Positions 38,117 through 47,594 of a stretch of 64,000 nt of DNA are shown here, piece after piece (the first letter of the stretch is position 1; each line of letters begins with the position of its first letter). Source of the DNA: Bacillus cereus ATCC 14579 (lineage in GTDB: Bacteria > Bacillota > Bacilli > Bacillales > Bacillaceae_G); assembly GCF_000007825.1 (NCBI RefSeq), contig NC_004722.1, positions 2,582,501 through 2,646,500 on the forward strand. Direction: 5' to 3'. The notes below the pieces were generated by a model. That model did no database searches. It was given only the letters and a program-made list of their open reading frames with translations, and was not told where the DNA came from. The position numbers and the translations under genes are program-made.

Positions 38117-38584
38117 TTAAAATTCAATTATCTGAGCTTTTTTCAAATTAGCAAACCATTCACCTATTATATCGTTATGATGCTTAATAATTTGGGATGC
38201 CGATAATAATGTAGTGTCATATGTACTATGCCCATCTTCAACAAGAGTAACATTATACCCTAAGCTATATGCACGTCGACACGTCGCGTCTATACATATT
38301 TCAGACTGAACGCCTGTAATCACAATGTGTTCGATGTCCCTTTTATTCAATTCTTGTTGAAGACTTGTTTCATGAATTGCCCATTCGGGATTTCCACGCT
38401 CTAATAAAGAGCCTGTTTTCCCATTAAACTTCATGTAAAAAATAGGCGCTTGAACAGTACGAGCTTTATGGATTAACAATTGAATGTTTTTTAATAATTC
38501 AATTCCTTTATATAGCATTCTTTCTTCTTTAAATGAACCCACTTGTACATCTATAATAAGCAATGCTGCATAGCCTTTTATCAT
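38117..38584 (-). CDS. Isochorismatase-family cysteine hydrolase
   Basis: The protein has 155 residues. The N-terminal strand LLIIDVQVG carries the conserved Asp, and GVQSEICIDATCRRA carries the catalytic Cys. The family's catalytic Lys cannot be placed with confidence, so activity is uncertain. Members hydrolyse amides such as nicotinamide or ureidoacrylate, or isochorismate. The open frame extends 12 codons upstream, but GTGAGGTGG points to the ATG at 38582-38584. It is an isolated gene with no operon partner. Confidence 0.85.
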   Translation of the reverse strand: MIKGYAALLIIDVQVGSFKEERMLYKGIELLKNIQLLIHKARTVQAPIFYMKFNGKTGSLLERGNPEWAIHETSLQQELNKRDIEHIVITGVQSEICIDATCRRAYSLGYNVTLVEDGHSTYDTTLLSASQIIKHHNDIIGEWFANLKKAQIIEF

Positions 38585-39049
38585 AAACGACCACCTCACA
38601 TTTTGATTAAAATCATACAAGTAAAATATGTATAAAATAAGTATCCATTTTTAAAGTATCCAAAATGGATAGAGAATATAAATATGTGGAATCATGAATT
38701 TTTTTATCTTCAAGCTAGAAATGAATACATTAATAATGTTTGTATTGCTTAATGTAGCCTAGAGGTATTTGAATGTAGTGAAATTCGCACGTACAGTGTT
38801 AAGTGGGGCAAAAGATGGAGATAACTTCAAAGTCTTACCTATCGCAACGATGGGGATGAAGAATGACGATAAATAGAACCTGTTGTTTATAACAGGTTCT
38901 AATCAGAGTTATAGGCTCAATTACAGGAACTACAGATCTACTGGGGGGTAGTGTAATTCCTGGTTAAAATTAAGATATGTTAAAAAATTTTAAATATGAT
39001 TAATCAAATGATAACTAAACAAAATCGTTATTTTAAAGTGACTCAAAAA

Positions 39050-39892
39050 AGAGCACACATATAAATGTGCTCTTAGAGAGGTAGGTTAAGTATCCTATTG
39101 GCCATTGTTCAAAGTTAATATATGTACGTTTAACTAAAAAGTGAAAAATAAAAAAAGGATAGTTAGAAAAAAGCTAACTGTTTCATTGCAACTTGAAAAA
39201 AAGAATGTGGGAGGTTCAAAAAAGAAACTATATATAATTATACAAGTAAAACAGAATTGTACAGCATGAAAAGGAGCACTACATAAGTGAGTGCTCATCG
39301 ATAAGGAGGTAACTTTTTTAGCTAAACACCCTTCTTAAAAAATATGCTGGAAAAGCGGGAAATAAAACCAAAATATAGTAACTAATGATGTTATGAGTAA
39401 AAATTTATAGGGGGAGGTTTCATGTTGTTATTATTTAAATAATAAAACAGCTAGCTCAATGAACTAACTGCTTTATTGTCCAACAATAAAGATACCCACA
39501 ATACGTTGTAACTTTAAGTTACAACTATAGTATAAACAGAATTAAAAATATTATGTAAAGTTAAAAATGAGCTAAATAAGGAAACTAAAAAGAGCACTAG
39601 GTACAAGTGCTCTTTAAAAGAAGACCCTATGAGTTAATAGCTACATATCCGTAATATATGCTTGCCCCTTTAAATGGTGACAAGCAAGTTAATATAAAAG
39701 ATTACCCAGCAAAAAACTAACTGCTCAGTCCTAGAAGAAAAGGAAAAGGAAAAACAAAATTACAGAGGTCACTGTGAATTAAGCTGTATCAGGCCATCTA
39801 TAGCATTAGACATAATGAATAGAAACAATAAGGTCATTAAAACTCACTTATAAAAACGTAAAGGAGGCACTGCTTAAATTGTAGTATCTCCT
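39050..39892. repeat. Series of related GAGCAC...GTGCTC hairpins
   Basis: AGAGCACACATATAAATGTGCTCT at 39050-39073 has sister hairpins GAGCACTACATAAGTGAGTGCTC (39275-39297) and AGAGCACTAGGTACAAGTGCTCT (39591-39613), and a diverged GGAGGCACTGC form at 39861-39892. A second motif, AGCTAACTG/ACTAACTGCT, recurs at 39172, 39461, 39715 and 40176. Spacing is 220-320 bases. This looks like repeated units, each with one or two terminator-like hairpins and no clear ORF. Confidence 0.5.
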
Positions 39893-40001
39893 CTTAAAAA
39901 AGATTAAGTTCAGTTTTATTTCTGAAATCAAAACAGATAATAAAGGTGTTTATTTTCTTGTGGAACTAAAGCTACCATATAGTTGAATAAGATGAATTGT
40001 G

Positions 40002-40136
40002 TTATTCAGTATTTGATTTTATCATTGTTTTTCCTTCCTTATACAATAACGGAGTAATTTCCCCTGCATATCCACTCAAACTAATTAAATGATGAATTCC
40101 TGTTTCTTTATCTACTATCGTTACTCGTGAACACAT
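40002..40136 (-). pseudogene. DUF6440-like remnant
   Basis: A 44-codon frame reads MCSRVTIVDKETGIHHLIS and continues with LSGYAGEITPLLYKEGK. This resembles the C-terminal part of the small DUF6440 family. The first half of the domain and a ribosome site are missing. The family identification is from pattern memory. Confidence 0.45.
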
Positions 40137-40380
40137 AATTTAGAATTTCATTCGGAAAAACTCAAAAAGGCAGTTAGCCCAGTCTAACTGCTCGATACAG
40201 AGGTAATAATCTAGATGCATAGATATTGTATGCCGAGTTATTGATTTTATTCAAGGAATAAAGAAATTGTATTTATTTGAAAAATATAGTTGAAGAATTT
40301 TATAGAGAAACTGCAGCAAATTCTATATTACAAGAGATACGAGGTGTAGCTCCAATAGAAGACAGAATGACATAAGTACG

Positions 40381-40421
40381 AAGCCTTACTAAACTTTCTG
40401 GACCAAAGTTTAGTAAGGCTT
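40381..40421. terminator. Perfect 17-bp hairpin
   Basis: AAGCCTTACTAAACTTT (40381-40397) pairs with 40405-40421 across seven bases. No intact gene ends here; only a short frame stops at 40374. Confidence 0.65.
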
Positions 40422-40684
40422 CAACTAATTTAACTGAATTTGAAACAAAACTAAATAGTAAAACCTAATTAAATGTGAAATCCAACTAAAATTTAATTTA
40501 ATTCTACATAAGTAACAAAAGATATTCATGAAAATGGATACTTTCTCGTCTAAAAAGTATCCATTTTATGTCCTTGTACAAGTGTAGAAAGACAGAAAAG
40601 TCTAAACTAAAATTTCATAAATAATTGTTGATAAATAGCCGTTATCATAATTTTACATATAGCAATAGAATTTGTAAATAATGA

Positions 40685-40978
40685 TCAAACCACATACACT
40701 GGTGGTTGAACGATGAACAGGCACCAGAATTTGCATACAATGTAGATATTCATAGAAAGCCTGGTTATGATCCGGTAGAGTTGTTTGTAAATCCAAAGAC
40801 ATTCCAAATACCACTAGAACCGGAGCGAATCAAAGGATCTCACGGTTTACCAGCAAAGGATAAAGGAGATTATGTGTCACTTGTAGTAACGGGGAAAGAT
40901 TTTGAACTTCCAGATACATTAGAAGCGACCGAAGTCCATGACTTGTTGCTAAAGCTTGCGGGAAATGAGAAAGGGTGA
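40685..40978 (+). pseudogene. Alkaline-phosphatase-superfamily phosphodiesterase (EboF-like), C-terminal remnant
   Basis: The frame is open from 40685 (SNHIHWWLNDEQAPEFAYNVDIHRKPGYDP) to TGA at 40976-40978. The sequence matches the C-terminal metal-site region of nucleotide pyrophosphatase-type enzymes, with DIHRKPGYDP and KGSHGLP. The N-terminal two thirds are absent and an in-frame stop precedes the fragment. The stop lies four bases before the next start, so it once preceded the inositol-3-phosphate synthase gene in an operon. In other bacteria similar genes occur in ebo clusters; that link is inferred. Confidence 0.7.
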
Positions 40979-40982
40979 AAAA

Positions 40983-41105
40983 ATGAAATATCAGATGGGT
41001 GTGTTATTTGTCGGAGTGCTAGGTGCCGTTGCAACAACAACGATTTCTGGGCTTTTTGCAGTCAATCAAAATCTTGCTCCACTAAGGGGCGTTATTTCTA
41101 CAGAG
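40983..41105 (+). pseudogene. Inositol-3-phosphate synthase-like gene, 5' part (codons 1-41)
   Basis: ATG after GAAAGGGTG. It encodes the Rossmann start MKYQMGVLFVGVLGAVATT and continues to ISTE. Native codons end at 41105, the last base of an 8-bp direct repeat. Codon 42 onward is at 48330. Joining 40983-41105 to 48330-49382 gives 1176 bases, which is 391 residues plus a stop. The native frame is thus split by the nested element, and the visible ORF reads into element DNA. Confidence 0.88.
41098..41105 (+). repeat. Left copy of the 8-bp target duplication (CTACAGAG)
   Basis: It is identical to 48322-48329. It directly abuts GGGTATCGCC, the left end of the nested element. Confidence 0.85.
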
Positions 41106-42770
41106 GGGTATCGCCACATCGCCATCAACCTAAGGTGGACAAAAGGGTATATGTGAATGTGTTTTTTGAAATTTCTACGACTACACTAAAGATGTGCATA
41201 ACAAATAAACCTATTAACTAGGCATTTTAAAAAATATTATGCAGCCTTGAAACTTTTTGACAACATATAATCATACACAACACCTAAGATATCAAAGACG
41301 GTTTTCTTTTCGTACCGGTGAGATTTTCTTCCGTTTTTCTCTAAAAGGTAAAACAAACGCAGTAAAACTTTTAATAATTCATGGCTGCCCTTCTGTAGTC
41401 CCTCATAAAACAATAGATAATAATTCTTTATCATATAGATGGATTTGTATTCACTTAACTCTTTCTTTTTCTTATCCAAGAGTAACTGACGCATTTTAAA
41501 CATCGTCGATGAACAGAGTAACATACTAATGAGTTGTCCATATAAATGGCATTCTAAGCGTTCTTTCTTGATTTCTTTACACTTGTCAATTTGAAAGAAA
41601 GATTTCCATGTTTTGAACAAAATTTCAATTTGCCAGCGTAATGAATACAAGTCATGGATATGTTCCGTTGGAACATTTTCTGCAGGAAGATTCGTAATAT
41701 ACACATTGATCCCACTCAACCGCTTACTTCGCTCTTTGTATGTAATACCTTTCTTCTTTTCTTTTTTGGCTTGTTCCTTCAACCTTTTCTCTGTTTGTTC
41801 CTTTGTTAATCGATGAATAATAACACGAGCTGGTAATTTTTGGTGCTGTCCAATGTATGCCTCTGAAACCTCTATTGTTTGACCAGGAGACAATTGATTC
41901 ATGAGTTCTTCCATATCTAACTGAATATAGAGTGATCCTTTCTTTACAAGTCCCATTTCGAAAATGCTCTGGCTTATCATTCTTACAATAGATTCGAGAA
42001 TTTAATTTCAAACGTGAGATATAGTAAGCTCCTTTATCATGGATTTTCTGTAAGTCATGTAAGTCGAAATAGCCTAAATCTCTTATGTACAAGTCTTTTG
42101 GTCGAATAATTTGTAGGCTTGTTGAACCAAATATTTTATCATTTTCTCTTCCTTCCCCTACATAAACGTGCAGAAACTTTCCACTCAATAGGTCATACTC
42201 CAATTGAATTTTGACTCCTGCCGTATGGCTACTTCCACCTGAACCTTGATAATGTGAAGAAAATTTATCTGGAAGCTGAAATGTTGTAGAATCCAGAATC
42301 CGAATGTGCTTAAAGGTCGTGGTATATTGATGAATTATTTCTTTTGTTGAATGAATTCGTTGAGTTAGAAGATTAGCTAGAACTTGTTCTAGCAACTGTA
42401 CTGCAGAAGCATTAAATCGTCGGTTAAGTCCTTCAGGGCTGATAAGAACACCTGTAGATACTTCAAGATAGCTGCATAATTGAGTGAGTGATGTACTTGC
42501 AACCTGTTGGCTAAGCCATACACATAAAGCAACTAATTCCTTTTCCTGATATTTACTCTTTCGCTGAACAAACCCTTTTTCTTTAGCTAGGTGTTCTAGA
42601 ACACGAGGAGACATATGTCTTTGTAATTCTTCGGCAATCGGTTGAAGTTCGTCATGAATCGAAAACTCCATAAAATACGCCATCTTTTCCTATAATTCTA
42701 CAGAAAGAATAACGTCTTTTTGGTTTTATGGATAGTGTAAAACCTTAGCCTGATAGTGATGGTGCCACTC
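41106..42770 (-). mobile_element. IS231-like (IS4-family) insertion sequence
   Basis: The ends are similar inverted repeats. The left reads CGCCACATCGCCATCAACC then TAAGG; the right, reverse complemented from 42770, reads GGCACCATCACTATCAGGC then TAAGG. The 1.66-kb length is usual for IS231. It contains one transposase gene on the minus strand. No own target duplication was found. Confidence 0.75.
41237..42683 (-). pseudogene. IS231-like transposase, frameshifted
   Basis: The first part (42683 to about 41950) has the DDE aspartates in RILDSTTFQLP and YIRDLGYFDL. The second part, in another frame to 41237, has the YREK-type region YSLRWQIEILFKTWKS with the catalytic Glu. The frames cross near 41945-41985 (KNDKPEHFRNGT versus FEMGLVKKGSLY). 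Repaired length is about 480 residues, normal for IS231. A single-base indel is the simplest cause, so this copy may need another transposase to move. Confidence 0.9.
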
Positions 42771-42912
42771 TTTAATAGAATAATAAAATGATTAAAAAAT
42801 AAATTCTCTCTGTTATTTAATATTTCACCCAAACTATTTTTGAGAAAACAAAGTCTAGAAAAGGGATAAAATACCTTTTTATGTTATATTTAGATAAAAA
42901 GGGGGAGAATAC

Positions 42913-43680
42913 ATGATTAAAGCAGTTATCTTCGACTTAGATGGAACTTTATTAGATAGGGATAGTTCTCTTAAACTCTTTATTAAAGAACAATATAAGA
43001 GGCATATCAATAAACTAAAACATATACCTGAAGAACAATATGTATCTCGATTTATTGAGTTAGATAATAAGGGATACGTTTGGAAGGACAAGGTATACCA
43101 ACAATTACTCCAAGAGCATTCTATTTCCGATTTAACATGGGAGCAATTATTAGAGGATTACATAAACAACTTTCAACATCACTGTATTCCTTTTTCTAAC
43201 ATGGAGCATGTACTAAAAGAGTTGAAAGACAAAGGCATATTATTAGGCATGATTACAAATGGATTCACTGATTTTCAACTCCTAAATATCCAAGCCTTAG
43301 GAATTGAGAAATACATGGATACCATTTTAGTGTCTGAACAAGAGGGAATTAAAAAACCTCAAGCTGAAATCTTTATGAGAGCTTTAGAAAGATTAGGTGT
43401 TACCCCCGAAGAAAGCGTATACATAGGGGATCATCCAGAAAATGATGTAATAGGAGCTCGAAATGTGGGAATGAATGCAATATGGAAGAAAGATGCGTTT
43501 TGGGAAAATCCATTTACAGATGAATACATAATTGATGATTTAAAAGAATTACTGTTACTAATTGATACAATCAAAAAAAATAAGTACTTATCAATAAAAT
43601 TGACTACTATAACCAAAAGGAGGAAGTTTTATGAGTTCAGTAGAAGAAAAGTTTCTATCTACAGTAATTTTTCAATTTGA
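42913..43680 (+). CDS. HAD-superfamily hydrolase
   Basis: This is a phosphatase-like enzyme with the nucleophile motif FDLDGTLLDRD at the N-terminus, ITNG as motif II, the motif III Lys in GIKKPQ, and GDHPENDVIGAR as motif IV. A helical cap lies at about residues 15-90. GGGGGAG precedes the ATG. The last 25 or so residues (after LLLIDTIKKN) are basic and read 50 bases into the next gene, so the C-terminus is probably extended by loss of an earlier stop. The substrate is unknown. It is passenger DNA in the nested element. Confidence 0.88.
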   Translation: MIKAVIFDLDGTLLDRDSSLKLFIKEQYKRHINKLKHIPEEQYVSRFIELDNKGYVWKDKVYQQLLQEHSISDLTWEQLLEDYINNFQHHCIPFSNMEHVLKELKDKGILLGMITNGFTDFQLLNIQALGIEKYMDTILVSEQEGIKKPQAEIFMRALERLGVTPEESVYIGDHPENDVIGARNVGMNAIWKKDAFWENPFTDEYIIDDLKELLLLIDTIKKNKYLSIKLTTITKRRKFYEFSRRKVSIYSNFSI

Positions 43681-44142
43681 GCACATAAAAAAACGTGCTG
43701 AGAAAGCTATAGATCAGTTAACAGAGCGAGATTTACATTGGCGTCCTAACAGTGAATCTAATAGTATTGCAATCATTATAAAACATCTGAGTGGAAATAT
43801 GCATTCAAGGTGGACTAATTTCTTAACAACAGATGGCGAAAAAGAATATAGGGATCGTGATGGTGAATTTCTCGATACGGTCATTGAAAAAAAGAATTAA
43901 TTGAAATTTGGGAAAATGGGCGGTTTCTTTTATTTAAAGCAATTAAAGAGTTACAAACAGAAGACTTAATAAAGACTATAACAATTAGAAATAATCCATT
44001 AACCGTCCTAGAAGCAATTCAAATTGAAATAGCGCATTGTAGCAATCATTTAGGTCAAATTTTATACATTGGTAAACAAATAAAAGGTTCAGGCTGGGAA
44101 ATATTAAGTATTCCGAAAGAGAAATCTCAAACTTTTAGATAA
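43631..44142 (+). pseudogene. DUF1572 (DinB-like) protein, frameshifted
   Basis: AAAGGAGGAAG precedes the ATG. The first 90 residues (to 43900) match the DinB/DUF1572 four-helix metal-binding fold, with IIIKHLSGNMHSRW. An A7 run near 43888 shifts the frame. The missing part continues in the next frame as ELIEIWENGRFLLFKAIKE, then EIAHCSNHLGQILYIGK, to TAA at 44140-44142. Repaired it would be about 170 residues, a normal length. The homopolymer position makes a sequencing error possible. Confidence 0.85.
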
Positions 44143-44330
44143 TATATTCAAAGTTCAAGTGACGTTAGCTAAATGGTGTAAAAATATTAGTTATTTATTT
44201 GTAATTTCGAATAGAGAATAAGAAAGCCTGAAAAATGAGTAAACTTTATTTCGAAACTACAGTAATAGTTATTATAGGGAAAAATGGACTGAAAAAGAAT
44301 TATTGATTACTGTCTAAAGGAGTGAGTTGT

Positions 44331-44858
44331 ATGAATGTAAAAATAGACGAAAAAACAATTACAACAGATCGGCTTTATTTGAGAAAAATAGGCTTAGAAG
44401 ATATTGATGATATTTATAGTATCGTAAAAAAAGATATGGTCGGTACATGGCTTGCAGCATCTAGAGGAATGACAAAAGAAGAAACAAAAGTGTACGTCGA
44501 AAAGTTTATAGATCATTGGAATCAATATGGCTTTGGTGTATGGGCAGTATTAAATAAATGTACAGGGGAAATTATAGGACATTGCGGATTAAGATATGTA
44601 GATCAAAAAGAAGAGGAAGTTGAAATTATGTATCTTTTAGATCCTGAATTTTGGGGAAGGGGTTATGCAACAGAAGCTGCAAAAGCATCTATACAATATG
44701 CCACTAACTCGATGGAAATTAAAAAACTGATTGCGAGAATTAAAATTACAAATGATAAATCAAAAAAGGTATTGGAGACCTTAGAATTCCAATATACTTA
44801 TGATAAAGACTATCAAGGTAAACAACTATCACATTATGAAATAAAATTGAAGTCATAA
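44331..44858 (+). CDS. GNAT-family N-acetyltransferase (RimJ/RimL-like)
   Basis: The protein has 175 residues. It has RLYLRKIGLEDIDDIY at the N-terminus, GHCGLRYV, the EVEIMYLL strand, and the acetyl-CoA loop FWGRGYATEAAKA. This branch acetylates ribosomal-protein N-termini or small amines; the substrate is unknown. The frame opens at GTG 44322, but AAAGGAG at 44316-44322 supports ATG 44331. A terminator follows. Confidence 0.9.
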   Translation: MNVKIDEKTITTDRLYLRKIGLEDIDDIYSIVKKDMVGTWLAASRGMTKEETKVYVEKFIDHWNQYGFGVWAVLNKCTGEIIGHCGLRYVDQKEEEVEIMYLLDPEFWGRGYATEAAKASIQYATNSMEIKKLIARIKITNDKSKKVLETLEFQYTYDKDYQGKQLSHYEIKLKS

Positions 44859-44906
44859 ACACTTCTTAAGAACACAGGATTCACGTAAATGTAAGATAAT
44901 TAATCA

Positions 44907-44938
44907 GCTCGCTTGTTTAACAACAGCGAGCCTTTTTA
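44907..44938 (+). terminator. Terminator after the GNAT gene
   Basis: GCTCGCT (44907-44913) pairs with AGCGAGC (44925-44931), then TTTTT follows. Confidence 0.8.
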
Positions 44939-45065
44939 CGTATGTAAACCTTGGTTAGTTAGTTTATGTTGGCTCCTGTTTTTGAATCTTTTATTATCAA
45001 CGCTTATTATAGGATAACAAAATGTAGAAAAATAAAAATTTCGTTTAGGGGGTACTATAAAATAT

Positions 45066-45118
45066 TAGCTTGATGGGTATGGGGTACCGCCAGCATTTCG
45101 GAAAAAAAACACGATAAG
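45066..45118 (+). repeat. Abutting ends of two mobile units
   Basis: TTAGCTTGATGGGTAT (45066-45080) is an IS231-like end in reverse. It is joined directly to GGGGTACCGCCAGCATTTCG (45081-45100), which, with the following A run and ACGATAAG, is an inverted copy of 48284-48321. Confidence 0.7.
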
Positions 45119-45126
45119 CAAAACGT

Positions 45127-45157
45127 AAAATAAGCTGCCCATATGGACAGCTTATTT
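45127..45157 (-). terminator. Terminator hairpin next to the group II intron
   Basis: AATAAGCTGCCC pairs with GGACAGCTTATT across ATAT, with one mismatch. It lies two bases beyond the intron's 3' end. It is probably the terminator of the secreted-protein gene from which the intron now separates it. Confidence 0.65.
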
Positions 45158-45158
45158 A

Positions 45159-47517
45159 GTCGGGTAAGCGGGGGGCATCGCTGCCCCCAACTCCCCTCAG
45201 AACCGTACGTGACAGTTTCCCATCATACGGCTCAAGCCTTCTTTTTATCCGATTTCAGTCCCTTTAGTATAGGCAAGGTAAGTGAACTAATTTTAAGTTT
45301 AAATTAGACAATATGAGGTGTTGCGGAACAGGCATGTCTTTTACGACTACCTTTTCCCCGTTTTGTAGTGGAGTTTTGCAGATAGCGCAGCGGTAACCTT
45401 GTTTTCTAGCCAGCTTCATTCTATCCATCGTGTTTTCCGTATCAAATACCTTACGGTCTCTTTTTTCCCAGTATTCTTTCAATGTTGGGTCATCAGGACT
45501 ATTTTTGAATTTCACCATGTTGTGTCTCTCAATCTTAATCCATGACATATGTAAGAGTTGGATATTTGTTTTCGGGCAGGTTGGTGTCCAAGCATTTCCA
45601 CCATGATGTGGATGCCTGTAATATCTTGCATATATCCATTTCCACGACTTCTTTGGATGGAGCTGTCGAAGATGTTTGCCGATTCTCCAATAGATATAGC
45701 TATCCATTGTACCAAAGATTTTCTTAGAAACGACATGTTTCCAGTATTGCCCGTATCCTCTGATAATAGGATTAAGCACTCGGATGATTTCTCCGATGGG
45801 TTGACCCCTCATGACACGTAAAGTATCTCCAATTTTCTTCTTCGCTTTCTGTCTACTGCCCTTACTTGGTTTGATGAACAGTTTATTCCCCTGTTCAGTT
45901 TGGTACTGCCGAATCAAGAATCCTAGGAACTCAAATCCTTCCTCAATATGTGTAACCTTCGTCTTTTCAGGGCTTAATTCCAATCCCCTGTCCTTTAAGT
46001 AGGGACGAAGTCTCATATATACAGAGAGTGCTTGTTCTTTTGTCTCCGTTAAGACCACAAAATCATCTGCGTAACGGATAAGGGTAAATTTGCAAGCAGG
46101 ATTCATAATATAACTATCATTAGCTTTATAGTTTTTCTTGTAAGTAATTCCCAAGGTTTCTTCCATTCCATGAAGGGCAATGTTAGCGAGAAGTGGCGAG
46201 ATAATTCCTCCTTGCGGAGTACCTTCTTGCGTTTCCGCGAAAAAGCTTTGCTCCATGTATCCCATCTTGAGCCATCGCTTCAATAGTTTTCTTCCTGGGA
46301 AGTAAGAAGTTTGTTTGAGTATCCACTCATGGTTGAGATGATCAAAACAGCCCTGAAAATCTCCTTCAACTATCCATTTCTTCTTTGTGCCCCCGTTGAT
46401 TCTATTGAAAATGCTTCGTATGGCATCATGGGTACTTCGCTTAGGACGAAACCCGTAAGAAATAGCTTCAAATCTGGCTTCCCACTGTGGTTCAAGGGCA
46501 TTTCGCACTATATTTTGATATACCCTATCCTTTATAGTTGGGATGCCCAACGGTCGCAATTTTCCGTTTTTCTTCACAATGTATATACGTTTTGCTGGTT
46601 TTGGTCGGTGTTGTAGCGTATTTAACTTTTTGAGTTGCTCATAGAGAAGATTTCTTTCTCTGCGACTCAAGGCTGTATGTTCATCAACACCTGCTGTTCG
46701 CTTTCCTTTATTCTGCTGTGTTACTCGTCTAATTGATAACAGTAAGTTTGCTTCGCTTCTCATGAGTAAGCGTTGAAGTTTTCTTACCTTTCTTTGTTGC
46801 TGTAACTGTTCGGCACGGTAAATTCTTTGTCGTAACTTCGTCACATACATCTGAACTGCTTTCCAGTTTGTATACGAGACGTGCGCCGACGCTCGTTCTG
46901 AGGTGTTCATAACTGCACGCTCCTATTCGTCAGAAGATAACTTACAAATGTATTTCCATGTTGAAGACCTATAAGAAGTGGGCTCCCTTTCAGGCTTGTC
47001 ATGGGTTTGTCCGTAAGGACGACAATATCCGCTCAGTTATACATATTTCTATGCTTTCCTGTTTCCTTTCGGCTAGCGGCTTTTGCTTTCTCTTATATCC
47101 TTTACCCTCTGCCACATCGTTTGACTTTACAGTCATCCTACTGCTTGCGCAGATGACATAGGGCTTACCAAGTTTCACATTCCACAGATACGACAGGGTT
47201 AGGTGGACTCTTTACTCCGGATAAGTTGCGGGATGCAACGCGGCAGTATTATGAGAATGCCTTTCCTCTTATCAAGACCTGGGTAGAGCTGTACATTATC
47301 CCAAGCTAACGATTACGAAGCTTACGAGCCTTCACTCTCGTTCACCGTACCTGTCTTCTCCTAGCGGTATTCCGAGTCATGTACAGACTCTCTGTTTCCA
47401 CATTTCCTCATGCAACCCACGAGCCCGTTACCAAGTCCGCAGTTTCGGATGGAGATAGACTTTGCATCTAATCTAGTAGCAGAAGCTACCCTGTGGGAAT
47501 GCGACTTCTTGTCGCAC
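45159..47517 (-). mobile_element. Group II intron
   Basis: On the minus strand it starts GTGCGAC (47517-47511). It carries a reverse transcriptase gene and has a 34-base domain V at 45233-45200 (GAGCCGTATGATGGG, AAAC, then the returning arm GTACGGTTC). It ends CCCGAC at 45159, a proper AY end. The 607 bases between 47517 and the RT start and the 105 bases after its stop are ribozyme sequence. The length of 2.36 kb is typical. It is a retroelement that homes by reverse splicing. Confidence 0.88.
45264..46910 (-). CDS. ltrA: Group II intron reverse transcriptase/maturase
   Basis: The protein has 548 residues. The N-terminal RT-N domain starts after SYTNWKAVQ, and the RT fingers/palm has TAGVDEH, GIPTIKDRVYQ, GFRPKRSTHDA, GTPQGGIISPLLANI and the catalytic YADD in IRYADDFVVL. 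A maturase domain X follows, then a Cys-pair HNH-like end (CAICKTPL). The last 35 residues (VVVKDMPVPQHLILSNLNL) lack the His-rich HNH core, so the endonuclease may be dead or frame-altered. It is needed for intron splicing and mobility. Confidence 0.92.
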   Translation of the reverse strand: MNTSERASAHVSYTNWKAVQMYVTKLRQRIYRAEQLQQQRKVRKLQRLLMRSEANLLLSIRRVTQQNKGKRTAGVDEHTALSRRERNLLYEQLKKLNTLQHRPKPAKRIYIVKKNGKLRPLGIPTIKDRVYQNIVRNALEPQWEARFEAISYGFRPKRSTHDAIRSIFNRINGGTKKKWIVEGDFQGCFDHLNHEWILKQTSYFPGRKLLKRWLKMGYMEQSFFAETQEGTPQGGIISPLLANIALHGMEETLGITYKKNYKANDSYIMNPACKFTLIRYADDFVVLTETKEQALSVYMRLRPYLKDRGLELSPEKTKVTHIEEGFEFLGFLIRQYQTEQGNKLFIKPSKGSRQKAKKKIGDTLRVMRGQPIGEIIRVLNPIIRGYGQYWKHVVSKKIFGTMDSYIYWRIGKHLRQLHPKKSWKWIYARYYRHPHHGGNAWTPTCPKTNIQLLHMSWIKIERHNMVKFKNSPDDPTLKEYWEKRDRKVFDTENTMDRMKLARKQGYRCAICKTPLQNGEKVVVKDMPVPQHLILSNLNLKLVHLPCLY

Positions 47518-47594
47518 CATAAATTTCGTTATTGGTAGTAAAACAACAACAAAAAAGATTAGCAAAGAGCTAAAAATTAAAATGACTGATTCGT
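46911..47594 (-). other. Group II intron 5' ribozyme RNA and short flank
   Basis: 47517-46911 is structured intron RNA (domains I-IV start) without real coding capacity. 47518-47594 is the exon-side flank between the intron and the secreted-protein stop codon. Open frames on either strand here are by-products of RNA structure. Confidence 0.75.

Larger units (their letters stand above)
38585..40684. other. Gene-poor 2.1-kb stretch with hairpins and fragments
   Basis: No full-length gene is visible. Noted items are a 33-codon frame at 38778-38876 (starting VKFARTVLSGAKDGD) followed by a hairpin at 38876-38901, a series of similar hairpins between 39051 and 39892, a DUF6440-like remnant (40002-40136), a 30-odd codon frame at about 40279-40374, and hairpins at 40381-40421 and 40531-40567. 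The pattern suggests decayed small genes with surviving terminators. Confidence 0.55.

Noticed and set aside
45512..47161. Plus-strand and alternative-frame ORFs across the group II intron
   Set aside because: They overlap the reverse transcriptase gene or structured ribozyme sequence, and none resembles a known protein.
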